Assembly: GCF_004217445.1 (NCBI RefSeq)
Contig: NZ_SHKX01000012.1
Span: 310,001 to 374,000, forward strand
Reading direction: 5' to 3'
Length of the DNA: 64,000 nucleotides
From: Fluviicoccus keumensis
GTDB taxonomy: Bacteria; Pseudomonadota; Gammaproteobacteria; Pseudomonadales; Moraxellaceae
This document shows positions 61,458 through 64,000 of the stretch, piece after piece. Every line of letters starts with the position of its first letter. Position 1 is the stretch's first letter. Both the position numbers and the translations under genes were made by a program. The notes beneath the pieces were generated by a model, which worked only from the letters and a program-made list of their open reading frames with translations, was not told where the DNA came from and did no database searches.

Positions 61458-62461
61458 GGGTTATCTTTCTTGTTGGCTGTTTCGGTGGTTGTGGCAACGG
61501 TCCACTGGCGGCTCCAGTCCCGGTCCAGCGTGCGGATGCCGGACTCCGTCCGCATCAGCCGGGCGGAGAGCACGCGCCGCTTTCCATCAATTTCGGCTTC
61601 GGCCCGGACCTCAAAAAAACGCGACCGGACATCCAGCAGTTTGGTCAGCGCCTGCCGGTCATCACTCGATAAAGCGCTGAAGCCGGGAAGCTGCAGGAAA
61701 CGTTCGACACTGCCGTAGCCGTCCGAGGGGCGCTCCTTCACCATCTCCTTGGCCATGTTGAAACTGATACTATCACTTAATGACGCTATCAGCATCGGGT
61801 CGGCCGTGTTGATGTTAATGGCGGTATTGGCGGGCAAGGCGCATACATAGGGAGCGATTTTCCGGATGACTTCCGGGGTGTAGCCTCGCAGCAGGGCCAG
61901 CTCCGAAGTGCTGACCATGGCCCGGTTTGCCGTGCGGTAAGCGGGTTTGAGCCGCAGATACCAATCTTCCTCCGCGCCCTCGCTGTCATAGGGCAGACTG
62001 TCGGGGTCCAGCCAGTCGATCAGCGGCGATGCCAGTCCCGGAGAAACGCCGACCTGCGCCAGCAAACGCTGGTAAACCTTCAGGGCGGTCGGGTTGACCT
62101 GATTGTCCTGCCACAGGCTGTTGACATTGAAGCGGCCTTGCAGGTCATCCAGCTTGGCCTGCACGGCCCCGCCCTCCACCGGAAATGGCGGAACACGCCG
62201 CGCCCAATCCTCGCCCAAGGCATCCTGCGACGGATTCTTTTGCTTGTCGCGATCCGTATCGTCCTGTAATACCGTTCTCGCCAGGGTTTCCGCTCCCAGG
62301 GTGTAGAGATAGGCCTGATCCTGGGTAAAGACGCTGGATGACCGCTGCAACAGCGATTGCTGGGCCTTGATCATGGATACGGCCAGCATGCTGGCCATGG
62401 CAACGACCAGGAGTACGGTCAGCAATGCCACTCCTTGCTGGTTCTCAGCTGCCTTGGGCAT
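61454..62461 (-). CDS. gspK: Type II secretion minor pseudopilin GspK
   Basis: The 335-residue minor pseudopilin that caps the pseudopilus tip with GspI and GspJ. The prepilin start is NQQGVALLTVLLVVAMASMLAVSMIK, with the cut after the glycine; the position five residues on is not Glu, as usual for GspK. A large globular domain with NVNSLWQDNQ and ININTADPMLIASL follows. It overlaps gspJ by 17 bases. Confidence 0.94.
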   Translation of the reverse strand: MPKAAENQQGVALLTVLLVVAMASMLAVSMIKAQQSLLQRSSSVFTQDQAYLYTLGAETLARTVLQDDTDRDKQKNPSQDALGEDWARRVPPFPVEGGAVQAKLDDLQGRFNVNSLWQDNQVNPTALKVYQRLLAQVGVSPGLASPLIDWLDPDSLPYDSEGAEEDWYLRLKPAYRTANRAMVSTSELALLRGYTPEVIRKIAPYVCALPANTAININTADPMLIASLSDSISFNMAKEMVKERPSDGYGSVERFLQLPGFSALSSDDRQALTKLLDVRSRFFEVRAEAEIDGKRRVLSARLMRTESGIRTLDRDWSRQWTVATTTETANKKDNP

Positions 62462-63110
62462 CGGATCCGGCCTCCTGGTTATCGGGCATGCGGAAGACCC
62501 GGCGGATTTCTCCCCAGGGCTTGATGTTCAGGATCATTTCCACGCCCACGGGCATCTCGCGCAGGGGAGCATCGCTGTTGGCGCCGCCGTTAGCGGCGTT
62601 AGAACTGTTTTGCTGAAGCGGCCAATCGGTCTCGATCTGCCCGCTGGCGGCCACAACCCGTATCTGAAGGCTTTGCACGTGGTCAGCCAGCAGACTTTGG
62701 TTGGGCTCCATGCCTCGTTCGCGATCAAGCTGTGACCAGGCCAGCCGCCACAATTCGCCCTTGGTATTCAGTTCATAACGGATACGTTGCAATTCACTGC
62801 GGCTGGATTGCATGGGGTTTGGCCAGCCCTGCCGGGAAAACTCCAGGCTGTTGTTGCTGAGCTTGAGAGCGGGTTCGGCATCACCGAAATCGTTTCGTAC
62901 CGGCCTGCCGATGGCCTGGGAAATATCCCGGTTCAGAACCGTGAAAACCTTTTGCAGATGAATCAGGTTACTGTCGTGTTCCCGGGCGGCATCGCGCGTT
63001 GAGATGGTCGTCGCCAACAAGCGATAGCTGCCAATGCCCAGCATGGCGAAAATGGCCACGGCAACCAGTAATTCCAGCAGCGTAAAACCCCGTGACCGTA
63101 TAGCCATCAA
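62445..63110 (-). CDS. gspJ: Type II secretion minor pseudopilin GspJ
   Basis: A 221-residue minor pseudopilin. The signal RSRGFTLLELLVAVAIFAMLGIGSYRLL has the glycine cleavage site and the Glu at position 5 of the mature protein. The body matches GspJ (DISQAIGRPVRNDFGD; LQRIRYELNTKGELWRL). It forms the pseudopilus tip with GspI and GspK and is coupled to both neighbours by overlaps. Confidence 0.94.
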   Translation of the reverse strand: MMAIRSRGFTLLELLVAVAIFAMLGIGSYRLLATTISTRDAAREHDSNLIHLQKVFTVLNRDISQAIGRPVRNDFGDAEPALKLSNNSLEFSRQGWPNPMQSSRSELQRIRYELNTKGELWRLAWSQLDRERGMEPNQSLLADHVQSLQIRVVAASGQIETDWPLQQNSSNAANGGANSDAPLREMPVGVEMILNIKPWGEIRRVFRMPDNQEAGSDAQGS

Positions 63111-63505
63111 CTCCCGCCTCCGGTCTTGGGCCGTTCCAGAAAACCGGTCAGACTCGTTAATACCGGCATTGGCCGGGTACTGTCATCGGAAGCCTCGCTG
63201 ACCGTGACTTCAATGCGCCGCATGGCGGCGGCGGTTGTGGGAGAGGTTTTGACAGCGACATCCCACTGCCTGCCCGCCATCGGCGACCGGCTGCGCACTT
63301 CCCCTGCTTCAGGCCAGGCCTGACGCATCTGCATTTCGGTAATCTGATTGAGGGCGACCCAATGTGCAAAGGTCTTGTCCTCAATTTGCCGGCTCAGGGT
63401 CAGTTGGGATTCGCTGATGCTCATCAGCGAGACGGCGGCGACGGCGAAGACCGCCAGGGCGACCAGGACTTCGAGGAGCGTGAACCCGGATTGACGGCGG
63501 ATCAT
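63107..63505 (-). CDS. gspI: Type II secretion minor pseudopilin GspI
   Basis: A 132-residue minor pseudopilin. The N-terminus QSGFTLLEVLVALAVFAVAAVSL has the prepilin peptidase site and Glu5, and the body (FAHWVALNQITEMQMRQAWP) is typical of GspI. It nucleates the tip complex with GspJ. Overlaps of 4 bases join it to gspH and gspJ. Confidence 0.94.
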   Translation of the reverse strand: MIRRQSGFTLLEVLVALAVFAVAAVSLMSISESQLTLSRQIEDKTFAHWVALNQITEMQMRQAWPEAGEVRSRSPMAGRQWDVAVKTSPTTAAAMRRIEVTVSEASDDSTRPMPVLTSLTGFLERPKTGGGS

Positions 63506-64000
63506 GGTTTTGCTCCGGCTTCCGGGTTGCGTTTCAGGTTGCCGATATCGTCAAGTTGCAGCACTTCCGTCGGGACTTTGTCGGCGGAAACGCGTATTTG
63601 GGCCGGGGTGGATTCTCCGCTGGAAAGCAGCAGGACCTGTGGTTTCAGCGTGCCCTTCTTGTCGCCGTCCTTGACGGGGATGGCGGGTGCGGGGGCGCCG
63701 TTCTCTCGCCGCACTTCCGCCGGCGTGATTTCAACCCGGATCTCGGCCGGCATGTGATAGTCCCGGAAAGCCTCATTCGGGCTGGGCATCCATTGCTGGC
63801 TGGCGTCATCGTATTCCAGAAACGTGTAGCCATCATCCGTGCTTGTCAGACCGATTTGCAGGTTGTCGCTGACGGCGGTGTCCTGAGCCAGGCTGATGGC
63901 TTCTTCCAGACGGTCTGCTTCGCCCACAACCAGACGCGCCGGATCGGAAGGACTGGCCGCCATCAATACCAGACCGCTGACAATCCCGATCAGCAATACA
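63502..64000 (-). CDS. gspH: Type II secretion pseudopilin GspH, partial
   Basis: The frame stays open to the right edge of the window, so the N-terminal prepilin signal is cut off. About 165 residues are visible. They start inside the hydrophobic helix (LIGIVSGLVLMAASPSDPARL), followed by EADRLEEAISLAQDTAVSDNLQIGL, a GspH feature. Around 15-20 residues including the GFTLIE-type cleavage site should lie beyond the window. The end overlaps gspI by 4 bases. Confidence 0.88.
   Translation of the reverse strand, partial: VLLIGIVSGLVLMAASPSDPARLVVGEADRLEEAISLAQDTAVSDNLQIGLTSTDDGYTFLEYDDASQQWMPSPNEAFRDYHMPAEIRVEITPAEVRRENGAPAPAIPVKDGDKKGTLKPQVLLLSSGESTPAQIRVSADKVPTEVLQLDDIGNLKRNPEAGAKP

Overview
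This is about 64 kb of bacterial chromosome with roughly 60% G+C and dense, often overlapping genes. Gene content and order point to a gammaproteobacterium of the Pseudomonadales, probably Moraxellaceae-like, living on alkanes and storing lipid. The signs are infA beside clpA-clpS-icd, two AlkB alkane hydroxylases, a two-domain fatty acyl-CoA reductase of the Marinobacter type, an AGPS-like ether-lipid enzyme, and Lpt and type II secretion operons. The genus is an inference; no rRNA is present.

Layout. 1-1135: end of a phosphate transporter operon (pstC fragment, pstA), with no pstB behind it. 1145-1855: a DUF599 membrane protein. 2165-8887: a purine operon, adenine deaminase then xdhA, xdhB, an unknown membrane protein and xdhC, which would take adenine through hypoxanthine and xanthine to urate. 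8952-15570: a seven-gene RDD / SpoIIM / membrane / DUF4129 / DUF4350 / MoxR / DUF58 operon, probably for envelope-protein maturation. 15613-23705: the alkane region. It holds alkB1 and alkB2, an AraC regulator divergent from alkB1 and followed by two unknown genes, a low-GC island with a PIN-domain gene, and an RlmN-like radical SAM methyltransferase. Both alkB promoters carry the same two-part motif with the same spacing.

23810-35724: mixed core genes: SRPBCC protein, DUF924, GST, trhO, a PHA-synthase-like hydrolase with a serine nucleophile, infA, clpA/clpS, icd, rluE, an acyl-CoA dehydrogenase and an MpaB-family oxygenase. 36049-43520: fatty acyl-CoA reductase, RIO kinase, SirB2 and BolA proteins, a di-iron ferritin-like protein, ferredoxin-NADP reductase, a FecR-domain Tat substrate and an M48 lipoprotein protease. 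43592-48427: a minus-strand set of AGPS-like oxidase, GlpD-like dehydrogenase and FGGY kinase, a likely ether-lipid or alkylglycerol module. 48449-52219: DUF4062 protein, murI, tRNA-Gly(GCC), cysS. 52340-56871: kdsD-kdsC-lptC-lptA-lptB and an MFS pump. 56917-64000: fadH, a 31-residue acidic microprotein, an unknown cytoplasmic protein, and a minus-strand gspH-I-J-K-L-M run cut by the window end.

Working together, AlkB makes primary alcohols from alkanes; acyl-CoA dehydrogenase, FadH and Icd belong to fatty acid breakdown and central metabolism, while the acyl-CoA reductase sends acyl groups back to fatty alcohol for wax esters. The AGPS-like enzyme could use such alcohols for ether lipids. 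The most interesting unexplained items are the shared alkB operator, the unknown pair behind the AraC gene, the ether-lipid cluster, two long perfect inverted repeats and the microprotein.
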